64,000 bases of DNA from contig AP025055.1 of NCBI GenBank assembly GCA_036186865.1, positions 4,258,864 through 4,322,863 on the forward strand, in the 5' to 3' direction. Positions 53,211-64,000 of this stretch are shown one piece after another. The notes below the pieces were generated by a model. The model saw nothing but the letters and a program-made list of their open reading frames with translations, searched no databases and had not been told where the DNA came from. A program made the translations under genes and the position numbers. The DNA comes from Eustoma russellianum (taxonomy: Eukaryota > Streptophyta > Magnoliopsida > Gentianales > Gentianaceae). Position 1 is the stretch's first letter; each line of letters opens with the position of its first letter.

Positions 53211-56200
53211 CTAGGCCTGTAAACGAACCGAGCGGCTCGACCTGTTCGGCTCGTTCGGAGTGAGCTCGGCTCGAGTAGGGGATATACGAACCGAGTCTGA
53301 ACTGCGTTCGGTGTTCGTTTATTATTCGAACGAGCTCGAGTTGTGCTCGTGAACAACTCGGCTCGGTCAACTTTATAATTACCAAAATCCAAAAATACCC
53401 CCTTTTTTTTACATAATTTCCACTTTCAATCTTCTCTCTCACACTTCGTTTTCTCCTCTGCCTCAAGCGGTCAAGCCCTCGTCTCTCCTCTCAGCTGCCT
53501 TCACAGTTCACACAATCCTCGTCTCTGCGCAGTTCCCATCTCCGACGCCGTCTCTCAAGCTCACCGGATTCCTTCCCACCTCCGACGCTGTCGTCTGCAA
53601 CTGCAAGCGTAGGATTCGAGGCTTTTCTTACTCCTTTGCGCGTTTCTAGGGTTTCGTAGGCATCTTGATTTACTTTCATTTGTTTGTCTGTTGAATGTAG
53701 GTGAAATTGCATCTTCTTCTCGTCTGTTTGCTAATTGCAGGAAATACCCAACATCTCCTTCCCCCCTTCGTTCCGCGGTGAGGTTTCCCTGAATTTCTCT
53801 TCTTTTTTTTTACAGAATTTGATATTGGTTCTTTCGAGTTTGTTTATTTAGTCTTGGGTCGATGTTATAGTATGGAAAATGATCAATTTTGGTTGATGTT
53901 TCTGCTTGATTTCGCTTATCCGGACCACTGTAAAGGAGGGGCCTTCATACCCAGTTTGATTTACATATGCTGGAATGGTCCCAGTTTGGATTTACATAGC
54001 TACATATCACGAACCCAGTTTGGATTTACATAGCTATATATCAAGAACCCATATTTATTAAGCAAAATATGTGGTTGTTGATATGTAGCTCCTAAGTCCT
54101 AATGAAAGTTATCGTGTGGAGGAATGTTTAGACTATATTGAATGTTGTGATTATCAAAGGTTGATGATACTATTATTATTACGGGTATTACTGTTGGAAA
54201 TATGGGTTGTTGGCGTACAATTTTGAAGAAGAGGTTATCATATTTCTGTAATTCCTAATATTCTTGCAATATTTTTGTAAGTTTATCTAATTCTTAGGGA
54301 GCAAAATATGTGGTTCGTGATGATTTACAAAAGGAGGGGCATTCATAGTTCATACCCAGTTTCTTAGCATATTACTGTAAATGGAATGGCCGAGTTTAAT
54401 GATTTCAAGTGTTGATTGATTGAGGAGTATCGTTACTACTTACTGGGTTGCAACTAGACTTGTATTTGTAGCATATTAAATAGTTTTATGATGTTTTTAC
54501 AGATTACATAATCATGTCATCACACGACGTGCAAAATGTTGATAGTATTGAACGAGAAATTGATAACACTGATGTGATGTCAGAAGATGAAGTAAACAGT
54601 CCCCAAAGGAGGGGTGAAGAAGCTGTTGATGTTGAGTGTGAGGAAGGATTTGAAAAGAAGAAGAGAAAGAAAACCTCTAAAGTGTGGGAGCACATGACAG
54701 AGGTTGTGGTTAACGGTGTCGATATGGTGCAATGCAAGCATTGCAAGAGAAACCTTAGGAAGAATAAGGACGGGACTACTACACAATTTAGTCGACATTT
54801 GAATAGGCGTCTCGGTGTTGGAAAGAAGGATGCGGGCTCTTCCGAAGTATGCAACAAATTTTGCAATTTAAAGAGGGAGGGAGGGTGAGGAGAATGAAGT
54901 TAGCAATTTCAAGTACGATCATTCTAAGGTACGAGAGGCTGTAGCTCGTATGATTCTTATGCATGAGTATCCATTCAACTTAGTTGAGCATGTGGGGTTC
55001 AACGATGTCATGAAGACTGCTTGTCCATGGTACATAAAGATTAGTAGAAATTCGGAGGGAAGATTGTTTTACGGTTTACAATATGGAGAAGAAGAAGATG
55101 ATGGATACATTAAAACAGTTGGTAGAGTTGGCATCACCACTGACTTGTGGAAGTCATGCCAGAAGACACAATACATGGTGGTGACGGCACATTTTATAGA
55201 TTTGGATTGGAAGTTGCAAAAGAAGGATATTGTCACGCATTGTTTCAAAATTATTTTCAGGGAAAATTCATATCAAAAGCATGTGGATGACATGGTTGCA
55301 TTGCTGAAGGAATTGTTTGAAGAGTACAGGGTTACAGATGCAAGTATAAGTGCGGCAACACTTTCGTCGTCAGAAAGAGGTTTGAGTGTTGCTTCATCTA
55401 GTGGCGTACGTAAATCCGGAATGTGTTGGGAAGGGCTTGGGGAGATCGATGATCTAAGCGACGATGATTCATGTGGTACTATTTCTGAGGTGGACATCTA
55501 TCTGAACGAGAAGAGATTAAAGGGCGAACAAGATTTAGATGTTGTTGTGGTGGAGAATGAAACAGTGGTCGATTTAGTATTCTTTCTAAGGTTGCTCGTG
55601 ATCTTTTGTCTATTCCGGTTAGTACTGTTGCCTCAGAGTCTACCTTCAGCGCTGGTGGACGCATTATAGATGATTACCGATCCAGTCTATCAGTGGAGAC
55701 AGTGGAGATGCTCTTGTGTGCCGGCGATTGGGTACGACAAGCGAGGAATGCAAAGAAGGTAAATTATACTATTATTTGTAATATTTTGTTTACTTAATAT
55801 GTTATAATATTTGTTGATGTTGTAACTATTCATTATTTTTTTAGGCGGACACGGATGATCAGTATGCATGCGAGATTATATTACCGGATTGAGAATGAAT
55901 ATGTAAATGCACTGTAAGCACTTTCTTCTGTTGCATGTATGCTTTATTGTTTCTGATTTTTTCAAGTAAGTCATAAACTGTTTTTTGTTATTTTAGTGTT
56001 GTGTTGTGCCTGTGGCCTGTGGACAATGTAATTGGAAGCTATCTCCTGCGTTTTTTTCAAGTAAGTCACATCTTGATGTGTGTATTTCTGATTGGAAAGT
56101 TCAAAGTTGTAGTAAATACTTTGTTTGATTGGGATTTGGGAATTTTGCATTTGCTAATTGCAGGAAACTTGCTTGAATGTGATATTGAATGTGATGTTGG

Positions 56201-57005
56201 GTGTTGAATGTTGATCATCATTGAAACATTGAGGGCGTGGATGTTGGGTGTTGATCATCAGAAGCAGTGGGCTCAATTTCTTTTGGTTTGTGTTTCTTTT
56301 TATGTCTTTGAACTTGGTAGCTCTCCTGCCTAATATATAGTTATTTTGTGACATGCACCACTTTCAGCAGTTTTCAGGGACCCAACACCTTTCTCTCTGT
56401 TTTTTCTTTTATTATTTTATTGGATATTGTGTTTTATTTCTATCACATTGATCAATTTCCAGATTTGATGGACTTTTACCCGAGTTTAATGACTTTTAGA
56501 GATCGTGAACAAAGCTTTCTTAGAGTTTCTATTAGTTGTTCCAAGGCCCCCACCCCCGCCCCCTCGAGCTAGACCGGCCATGGAAATGAGGAGGTCTTCA
56601 AACTATAGTTGTTCATTTGTAACTCCAGCTGTGTTTGCCATTTATTCATACTCTTCCCTCCTAGATCTAGCTGACTCTTGGACTTAACAAGAGGGATGGG
56701 GAGGATTTTGCCGTGAGAGCAGCAGGATGTTGTAGGGACTGTTAGAACTGAAGGGCTGTATGCAAACCGAGCCGATCGGGTTGTTGGGCTCGTTTGAATC
56801 GAGCTCGTCTCGAGTTCGACTCGACTAACAGCACCCAGCAGCACAGCAGTTAGCTTACCGAGCGGCTCGTGAATCATCACGAGCCGAGTACGATCGCGTA
56901 ATATCTGTTCGTTTATATTATCGAGCAGCTCGGCTCGTTCGACTAAATAAACGAACCGAGTTCGAGCTAAGTAAAACTCGGCTCGCTCGGTTCGTTTACA
57001 GGCCT
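53211..57005 (+). mobile_element. hAT transposon, deletion derivative, with 8-bp target duplication
   Basis: AACCTATA lies at 53203-53210 and 57006-57013. The ends are inverted, AGGCCTGTAAACGAACCGAG on the left and, on the other strand, AGGCCTGTAAACGAACCGAG on the right. The left end has two extra bases, CT. Each terminal 150 bases is packed with GGCTCG and CGAACGAG words, as expected of subterminal transposase-binding repeats. The interior holds a broken Ac-like transposase. Confidence 0.88.
54514..55760 (+). pseudogene. hAT transposase, internally deleted and frameshifted
   Basis: The first frame (54514-54888) has a lysine-rich start and a BED-type zinc finger, VWEHMTEVV with MVQCKHCKRNL and TTQFSRHL. 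A break leads to 54950-55560, with MHEYPFNLVEHVGFNDVM and VGITTDLWKSCQKTQYMVVT, part of the RNase H-like core. The middle of the transposase is missing, as the frame passes quickly to TISEVDIYLNEKRL. The C-terminal dimerisation region, LLSIPVSTVASESTFSAGGR with DDYRSSLSVETVEMLLCAGD, lies in another frame at about 55600-55760. The protein cannot be made intact. The element could still be moved by a related transposase. Confidence 0.85.
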
Positions 57006-57013
57006 AACCTATA

Positions 57014-57272
57014 CACATAAGATCAGCTCATTATAAGGCCAAGAAGCCACGTGTAATCAGGTCAGCTTTCCATATTCAACACCAACTGACCTTCTAAGAG
57101 ACGCAAGACATAAAAAAATGTAAACACAAAATTTCAAAAGTGATACTTTTTTTTGTTTTAAAAATATTATTTTAATTGATTTATTAACATAATATAACTA
57201 AAAGTTAACTAAGATAATTTTTTTAGACGAAAAATATGAGTTAGATGAGTTAAATGTCATCTATCACCTTGA
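57014..57272. other. Spacer between the hAT and copia element 3
   Basis: AT-rich spacer with no recognised feature. Confidence 0.4.
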
Positions 57273-57679
57273 TAGATTGTTACGAAAAATGAGACAAGAA
57301 CAACGAACAAGAGAGAATGAAGAAGATACAGAAATTGGCTTGAGGCGTGTATATCACTTTCCGTAAGGAATATTTGCCCCCACTAGTTGCATCAGGGTTG
57401 TAAGCAAACTTCCTCCTAGGATACAACACCCAACATTCTCTTATCATCAGCAAATAGGATAGAGATTCAATGAACTTTCAAAAACAAGAGTGAAATTGAG
57501 TAGGAATAAGAATATATGATACAAGGTCAAACTTGAATGTAAGATGTCTTGAAGAATGGGTTGTAATAGCCTATTTATAAGCTCTCAAACTCCATTTAGA
57601 CGTTTCTGGCCGTTGCATGGTGATTGGGTATGTCCCTTTGGTGCATAAGTTGTGATTCTGTATGAAAAGACACTTCTGT

Positions 57680-57960
57680 TGGCACATCGATCGATCGATG
57701 TGATCGATCGATGGATGTCTCACAGTAAGCTCCAACTTTTATCCTGACCGCTTCGATCTGTCAAATCGATCGATCGAAGTCACATCGATCAATATATGTG
57801 ATCGATCTATGTTGGACAGAAAGTTTCAACTCTGCACTCAGGGTACATCGATCGATCGATGTGATCGATCTATGTCTTGCAGAATACTCAACTTCATTTT
57901 CAAGCCACATGGATCTATCCATTTGAGACATGGATCGATCCATGTTACGAGTCAAGCTAT
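57680..57960. repeat. ATCGATCGAT palindrome cluster in the left LTR of copia element 3
   Basis: Several units contain CACATCGATCGATCGATGTG followed by ATCGATCTATGT-like words, interleaved with TTTCAACTCTGCACT-type spacers. The right LTR has a matching cluster at 62876-63145. Each palindrome is self-complementary over 16 to 20 bases. Confidence 0.75.
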
Positions 57961-58634
57961 TCTTGCTTATTCCAACACCAATTCACCTTCATTCTTCTTC
58001 CCATTGTCTTTACAAACTATTATAACAATCCCCCACTTAGTTTGTAAAGCAACTTATGACATTCCATGCATCTAAGAAGTATTTCGATTTGAACCTCTTA
58101 TTAGTATAACACTTCGAAGTTCTAACGAAATCATGATAGCAAAAAAGCCTTGAATCAGATTCCTATGTGTGCTAGAACCGAAAATATTATACACATGAAA
58201 CCACACTCACCTTAGAAGTCTATTTTTTTTAAACCACACTTTATGGCATTGTGCTTCCCCTAGTATTCATGAACATTTCAAGATCATTGCTTGTCGAAGC
58301 GGCACCACTTCCTATGTTCATATATGTGAAAATTAAGATAGTTCTTTTTAATCCTTCATGAAGAGTGCTATTAACACTCACCCTCCTTTAACACTAACAT
58401 TCCAATTCTTTAAAGATCAATGTCGTGCGGTTTGATTCTTTAAAGATCAATCGTAGTGCTTTAATACCTCACTTTGTGACTTGTTGTTACCCATTGAACC
58501 TTTGGCTAGTGGTATGCTAGACAAGATTGGGTTTCTATCACAAGTGAACTTATTCCATACGTCTTAATCTCATCCCTAAAGGTGTACTTTGTACCAAGTC
58601 TTTTGAAAGACTCTTTGTCAACGAATCCGTCCGG

Positions 58635-60249
58635 TTATTGCAGGATCTGACGTATGCAATGGCTTACATCATCCGTAATTAATTGCCTTATATAATCATG
58701 CCTAAGGCCGACATGTGTAGATTTCCCGTTATAGATTTTACTATAAGCTCTAGACATCGTTGCTTGGCTATCACAGTGTAAGGAAATGGCTGGCATCGGT
58801 TGTGACCACAACTCTATATCCAATAATAAATTTCTCAGTCATTCCACTTCCTTGCCTGCAGATCCCAATGCTATGAATTCGGATTCCATAGTAGAATGAG
58901 TTATGCATGTCTGTTTCTTTGAAGCCAAAGAAATAGCACCACCACCCAATGTAAATATCCAACCTGTAGTAGATTTGTTGTCACCAACGCTAATTATCCA
59001 ACTAGCATGTGTATAACCTTCTGACACTGTTGAAAAATTATTATAGAAAATCCGTAACTCATAGTCTTCTTCAATTACCCAAGTACTCGTCCGATTGCCT
59101 TCCAATGGTCTATACTTGGATTACTAGTATACCTTGATAATTTACACACCGCAAAGGCAATATCCGGTCTAGTGCAATCCATAATATACATTAAACTACC
59201 AATTGCACTAGCATATTCTAATTGTGCTACCGCTCTACTGGTATGTCCAGTAAATTTGTACGAGGCATCAAATGGCGTGTTTGCTTCTTTAATCTCTAAG
59301 TGATTGAACTTATTCAACACTTTGTTTAGGTAATGAGATTGACAAAGAGCAAAACTTCTACTATGTTTTGACACTTTTATCCCTAAGATAGTATCTACCT
59401 CACCCAAATCTTTCATTTGGAATCGTGAAGTTAAATAATTAGCATATCATCCACGTACAAACAAATAATGACACCATATTTGTCTGTAAACTTGGAATAT
59501 ACACACTTATCTGCACCATTATGCTGGAAACCATTCTTTAAAATGGTAGCGTCAAACTTTTTATGTCATTGTTTCGGTGCTTGTTTCAATCCATACAATG
59601 ACATTATCAATTTGCACACTTTGTGCTCATTCCCCGGAAGTACAAAACCTTCCAGTTGTTCCATATAAACCTCTTTGTCTAAATCACCATTGAGAAATGC
59701 AGCCTTAACATCCATTTGATGAATAACCAATTCATTTATGGATGCTAATGCAAACACTCTAATGGATGTTATTCTCGCAACCGAAGCATATGTGTCAAAA
59801 TAGCTTATCTCTTCTCGTTGTCTAAAGCTTTTGGCTATTAATCTAGCCTTGGAAGTTTGAATTGAACCATCGGTATTATACTTTCTTCTAAATACCCATT
59901 TACATCTAATTGCTTTGGAACTTGGAGGCAAATCAGTGAGAATCCACGTATTGTTAGACAATAACGAGTTCATCTCATCGTCAATTGCTTCCTTCCAAAA
60001 TGATGCATCTCTTAATTGCATCGCTCTTATAGGACTTGGATCATCTTCTACACTTAACAATAGGTATTGATTAAACACCTTTGTCCTATTACCTTCAACT
60101 AAGAAGTAATGGATTGTGAAGAAATGAAGTCCGATGTAAATACTTTTCCTTTCTAGCACGTTGACTTCTCCTAACCTCAGTTGGAGAATCTTGATTTTGA
60201 TCATCAACACTAGAAGGATCATTGGAAAAATCTCCAACAATAGGTTCAT
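58635..60249 (-). pseudogene. Copia element 3 reverse transcriptase and RNase H, broken
   Basis: Frame 60249-59566 has SFWKEAIDDEMNSLLSNNTW, IRCKWVFRRKYNTDGSIQ, MDVKAAFLNGDLDKEVYM and LIMSLYGLKQAPKQ. The catalytic YVDDM lies at 59443-59457, between frames. Frame 59416-59075 has MKDLGEVDTILGIKVSKHSR and FAVCKLSRYTSNPS. The RNase H part follows at 59105-58839 (TGWIFTLGGGAISLASKKQT) and 58823-58635 (SLHCDSQATMSRAYSK). At least four frame breaks are present. Confidence 0.85.
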
Positions 60250-60525
60250 TCAAATTTCACTTGTTGAACTTTGATTTGAATCTGTTCTCAAGAATTTATT
60301 CTCAAGAAATTCAACATCTTAGATTCAACAACCACATTGGATTCTAAATCTAGAATATATATGCTTAGAGTTTTCATATCCAATAAAGACACCTTTAAGA
60401 GCTCTTGGCCCCAACTTAGTCCTCTTCGGATCCGGAACTCTATAATAGGCTAGACAACCCCAAACTCTAAGATAACTTATTTGGTCTTCGTTTCTTCCAT
60501 ATTCGTATGGAGAAACCTTAAACTT

Positions 60526-60825
60526 TCAGAAGAATTCTATTGAATATGACAAGCCGTCAACAAGGCTTCTCCCCACAAATTTGGCAAACCAGTTTATTAA
60601 CATTGCATTTAGCATGTCAACTAAACTTCTATTCTTTCTTTCAGCCAAACCGTTTTGTTGGGTGTGTACGGAGCATTTTCTGGTGTATGATACATTCTCC
60701 TCACAGAATTGATTAAATTCAAGAGGAAAGTATTCACCACCACGATCACTTCTTAGAACTTTGATTTTCAATCCGATTGTTTTCAACTTCCATTTTATAG
60801 ACTTTGAACATGTCAAAGGCTTCAT
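60526..60825 (-). pseudogene. Copia element 3 integrase fragment
   Basis: KVLRSDRGGEYFPLEFNQF and HTQQNGLAERKNRSLVDML carry the second D and the E of the catalytic triad. The upstream half with the zinc site (60830-61160) survives only in scraps on shifting frames. Confidence 0.75.
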
Positions 60826-61165
60826 CTTTATGCCTTAGCAAATATACATAAGTATATCTAGAGGCATCATCAATAAAAGTTATGAAATATCGATTTCACC
60901 TCGGGTTAAAACACCGTTCAATTCACAAATATCTGAATGAACAAGTTCTAAGAGTTTGGTTTTCCGTTCTACTTTCGGAAATGGTTTCTTTGTCATTTTA
61001 ACTTGTATGCATACTTCATATGCTCTTTCATTTTCATCTTTGCAAGAAATTAAGGCATGCTTAGCATGAACTTAATATTAGTACTACTAACATGAGCAAG
61101 TCTATCATGCCACAATGAAAAAGAAGAATCAACAGAGTAAACAAACTGCGGAATTTTATTTATGC

Positions 61166-61603
61166 TCAACTTAAACATCCTGTCGCAAGCATAACACTTG
61201 CCGACAAAGATAACATTTTGGACATTATAATTTTGTCCCCCTCCATTATAATATTGAATCCATTTCTACAAACAAGACTAGCAGAAACGAGATTCTTTGA
61301 AATCTCAGGTACATGTAGAACGTTGACTAATAACAACTTCTTTCCTGAAGTAAAGTCTAACTTTACACTACTTTTACCCAAGACTCTAGTGGCACTGCGG
61401 TTTTCCATCAGAACCTGCTGGCTATCATCCACAACATGATAGGTCTTGAATAGAGCCTTATTATTGCATACGTGTACACTCGCACCCGAATCGAACCACC
61501 AGTCATTCGTGATTTCGTTCGTAGACATATGAAGTTCTGTTACCATACCAACATGCAACCCAGAAACCATCGCTACCAACTGATCGGTCTCAATGTTTAC
61601 CAT
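61166..61603 (-). pseudogene. Copia element 3 protease segment
   Basis: WWFDSGASVHVCNNKALF contains the D-S-G-A protease loop. It is followed by LVNVLHVPEISKNLVSASLV, the usual strand before the GAG-pre-integrase domain. A stop separates it from the gag frame upstream. Confidence 0.8.
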
Positions 61604-61642
61604 GTTTGCATTGTTGGTATTTTGGGAACTGCCACCCTGTTT

Positions 61643-62450
61643 TTATTTCTTTCGAAACCAACAGTCCTTCTTGAGGTGTCCTTTCTTGCCATAATTATAG
61701 CATCTCTTGTCTTTCTTGAATTCTGTTTTGTCTGTGGATTCAGACGTCTTGGAGTTCTTTTGTTTGTTTCCAACCCAACTCCCTATTTTCCCTTTGACAT
61801 AATGCACTCTAGGTGCATCATCAGAAACATGTCTTTTGACAAGACTTTTAGTTTCTTCTTCAATTCGCAAATGCTTTTGAAGTTGCTCAAGGGAAAAAGG
61901 CTTTGTTGAGTGCAGTAATTTCTTCCTGTTGTCATTCCAACTAGGGAAAGCTTTGCGATTATCCCTCCTACTTGCAATGCCTCAGAAACTTCCACACACA
62001 ACTCTTTGAGTTTGGAAACAATGACCTGCAACTCGTGCACTTGGTCCATGATTGAAAAATTTTCAACCATTTTAAAATTAAAATACTTCATCACGTGGAA
62101 TTTGTCCGCGTCTTGTTTCTCGTTGTTGTATTTGAACTCCAAAGCGTTCCATATCTCCTTTGGTGATGAAGTTGTCGTGTGAACAGATCGTAAATACGAT
62201 CTCACAGATGGTTGAAGATATGCCCTCGGCACAACATATTATCCTTATGTCTCTTCCTCCAAGCGGCTTTAACCTCCTCGAAGTCCTCTTCAAGTGGGGT
62301 CGGCAAGTCCTTCAGATTTGGGTCCAGACAATACCCAATCTGTAGTGCAGTCAGGAGGAACAACATATTGTCCTTCCACCAGAGATTGTTGGAGCCATCG
62401 AAACGATCAAGCTTCATGCTCTCTTGGTTCAAGAATGTCTTTGAATCCAT
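61643..62450 (-). pseudogene. Copia element 3 gag with altered zinc knuckle
   Basis: Frames 62450-62202 and 62232-61783 hold gag: MKLDRFDGSNNLWWKDNMLF, then EIWNALEFKYNNEKQDADKF and VHELQVIVSKLKEL. Frame 61870-61643 holds the nucleocapsid part CYNYGKKGHLKKDC. The second cysteine of the CCHC knuckle is tyrosine here, so zinc binding is probably lost. The frame switches are small indels. Confidence 0.8.
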
Positions 62451-63231
62451 CTGAAATATTCTTTACGATTATTACGAAAAAGGAGACAAGAACAACGAAC
62501 AAGAGAGAATGAAGAGGATAACGGAAATTGGCTTGAGACGTGTGTATCACTTTCCGTAAGGAATATTTGCCGTCACTAGTTGCTGCAGGGTTGTAAGCAA
62601 ACTTCTTCCTAGGATACAACAGCCAATAATCTCTTATCCTCAGCAAATAGGATAGAGATTCAATGAACTTTCAAAAACAAGAGTGAAATTGAATAGGGAG
62701 AAGAATATAGGATACAAGGTCAAACTTGAATGCAAGATGTCTTGAAGAATGGGTTGTAATAGCCTTTATAAGCTCTCAAACTCCATTCATATGTTTCTGG
62801 CTGTTGCATGGTGATTGAGTATGTCCCTTGGTGCATAAGTTGTGATTCTGCATGAAAAGACACTTCATTTGGCAAATCGATCGATCGATGTCATCGATCG
62901 ATGTCTCACAGTAAGCTCCAACTTTTATCCTGACCACTTCGATCTGTCACATCGATCGATCTATGTAATCGATCTATGTTAGACAGAAAGTTTCAACTCT
63001 GCACTAAGGGTACATAGGTCGATCGATGTGATCGATCTATGTGACATCGATCGATCGATGTGATCGATCTATGTCCGACAGAATACTCAACTTCATTTTA
63101 AAACCACATGGATCTATCCATTTGAGACATGGATCGATCCATGTTACGAGTCAAGCTATTCTTGCTTATTCCAACACCAATTCACCTTCATTCTTCATCC
63201 TATTGCCTTTACAAACTATTATATCATAGAT

Positions 63232-63493
63232 GACATTTAAATACGACGTAGGATAGTTGCACTTAAGACAAAAGATCTATATAAACTGTCCCTAGTAATC
63301 GAATGAGACTTTCGTGGTAAGTAAAATGTCTCACTAGTAGTACTAGGTATTAGTATTTGTTCATCGATTTTGTAACGGAAATAGTCGGTTGAGGTGTTAC
63401 GTACAATTTACACACACAAATTTGCCATCCTAGAGCAGATTTATTAAACAAATATTATGACAAACAAAAGTTATTTATGTCTCCTTATCATTG
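63232..63493. other. Spacer right of copia element 3
   Basis: AT-rich spacer with no recognised feature. The first bases after the target duplication, GACATTTAAATACGACG, continue the sequence interrupted by copia element 3. Confidence 0.4.
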
Positions 63494-64000
63494 TTGGAGA
63501 AAATGAGGCAAGTTGGAAAAGTTTGGCAAGTGGGTTTGTCAAAAGTTGACAACCACCATACTTTGAGCTTAATTATGATTAGTGTTCGTTAATCAAAAAC
63601 GAAAACTAATAATTTCTAAATTATCTACGTGACAAGTAGATGACTTTAGGCTTTTGAATCACTCGATTCCGATACCGGGTGAATGAGAAATTAATGCTCA
63701 AAGTTGGAGTAAAATTGGAAGGAAATTGGAAAAAGTGGTGATGTGGCCTCTTGAGGAGTGAACACATCACCCTTTAAGTGGAATACCACATTGGTCACTT
63801 GGAGGAAAAATGCCACCAAATATAGTGGTAGGAGAGGCACTTTAGATGTGCCCTAAGGGCATGATGAGAAGTTTTCTGACGGAGCAGGAGCGCAGCTCAG
63901 GCAAGGTTCACCACACGCGCGGCGCGCGCCGCCGCCCGCCCGTCCGGCCGGCTCGGCTCGGCTCGGCTCGTGCTCGGGCTCGTGGCTCGTGGCTCGTGGC
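63494..64000 (+). mobile_element. Start of an LTR running off the window
   Basis: It starts TGTTGGAGAAAATGAGGC and looks like the U3 part of a copia LTR. From 63915 it becomes extremely GC-rich, with CGCGCGGCGCGCGCC and then tandem GGCTCG and GGCTCGTG units to the window edge. Only the first 507 bases are visible, so neither the family nor the true orientation is secure. Confidence 0.45.

Larger units (their letters stand above)
57278..63226 (-). mobile_element. Older Ty1/copia retrotransposon with TSD TAGAT
   Basis: The element is 5.95 kb, on the minus strand. LTRs are 57278-58027 and 62470-63226, with many small differences and indels, so it is older than the other two copia copies. TAGAT is at 57273-57277 and 63227-63231. 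The polypurine tract complement (ATCCCCCACTT) is at 58028-58038. The primer-binding site is not recognisable. The 62470 LTR starts TA where TG is expected. Gag, protease, integrase, reverse transcriptase and RNase H remain as broken frames. Confidence 0.9.

Noticed and set aside
55273..55664. Minus-strand frames over the hAT transposase
   Set aside because: They are antisense shadows. The plus strand shows clear hAT dimerisation motifs.

Overview
This is nuclear DNA of a flowering plant, most likely a eudicot and possibly an asterid. The evidence is intron-containing plant housekeeping genes, TTG-tailed SINEs that resemble the TS family known from Solanaceae and relatives, and many Ty1/copia elements, MULEs, a hAT element and an RTE-type LINE. 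Nothing bacterial, viral or organellar was seen. Most of the window is transposon-derived.

Layout. 1-3.9 kb: a chain of short, related LTRs whose internal regions hold fragments of two host genes, a mid-SUN protein and tubulin-folding cofactor B. One LTR is split by a 1.3-kb MULE with a 9-bp target duplication. 4-13.3 kb: wreckage of a PDR-type ABCG transporter gene. Two exon relics remain, with a copia gag/LTR relic, a SINE and a MITE beside them, and a young copia element (7501-12857, target duplication ATGTA) between them. 14.1-16.5 kb: an S-adenosylmethionine synthase gene on the minus strand with a 5'UTR intron and TATA box. Its frame is broken by one missing base. 16.6-24.5 kb: MITEs, SINEs and a probable chromovirus solo LTR with two internal tandem arrays. 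24.8-31.4 kb: a second young copia element (target duplication GGTTG). 31.6-39.1 kb: SINEs, simple repeats, an LTR relic and a long-TIR MULE-like element whose arms contain telomere-like TTAGGG-rich sequence.

39.8-44.8 kb: an intact six-exon ARF1-type GTPase gene on the plus strand. It has a decayed RTE LINE in its presumed 5'UTR intron, a GC-AG first coding intron, and a SINE whose target duplication has doubled the apparent TATA box. 47.2-51.5 kb: a two-exon TRAPPC4 (Trs23/sybindin) gene whose second exon lacks 1 and 4 bases. 53.2-57.0 kb: a deletion-derivative hAT transposon (target duplication AACCTATA). 57.3-63.2 kb: an older, heavily broken copia element (target duplication TAGAT). 63.5 kb to the end: the start of another LTR.

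The three host genes (methionine cycle, vesicle-coat GTPase, vesicle tethering) are not an operon and share no pathway that the sequence shows. Two of the three carry small frame-breaking deletions, and so do the young copia elements. Residual indel error in the assembly is therefore a serious alternative to genuine pseudogenes. I found no convincing new biological system. The most interesting items are gene-fragment capture by the small LTR chain, the TTG-tailed SINE family with a head I do not recognise, the SINE-duplicated promoter of ARF1, and the telomere-like MULE arms.
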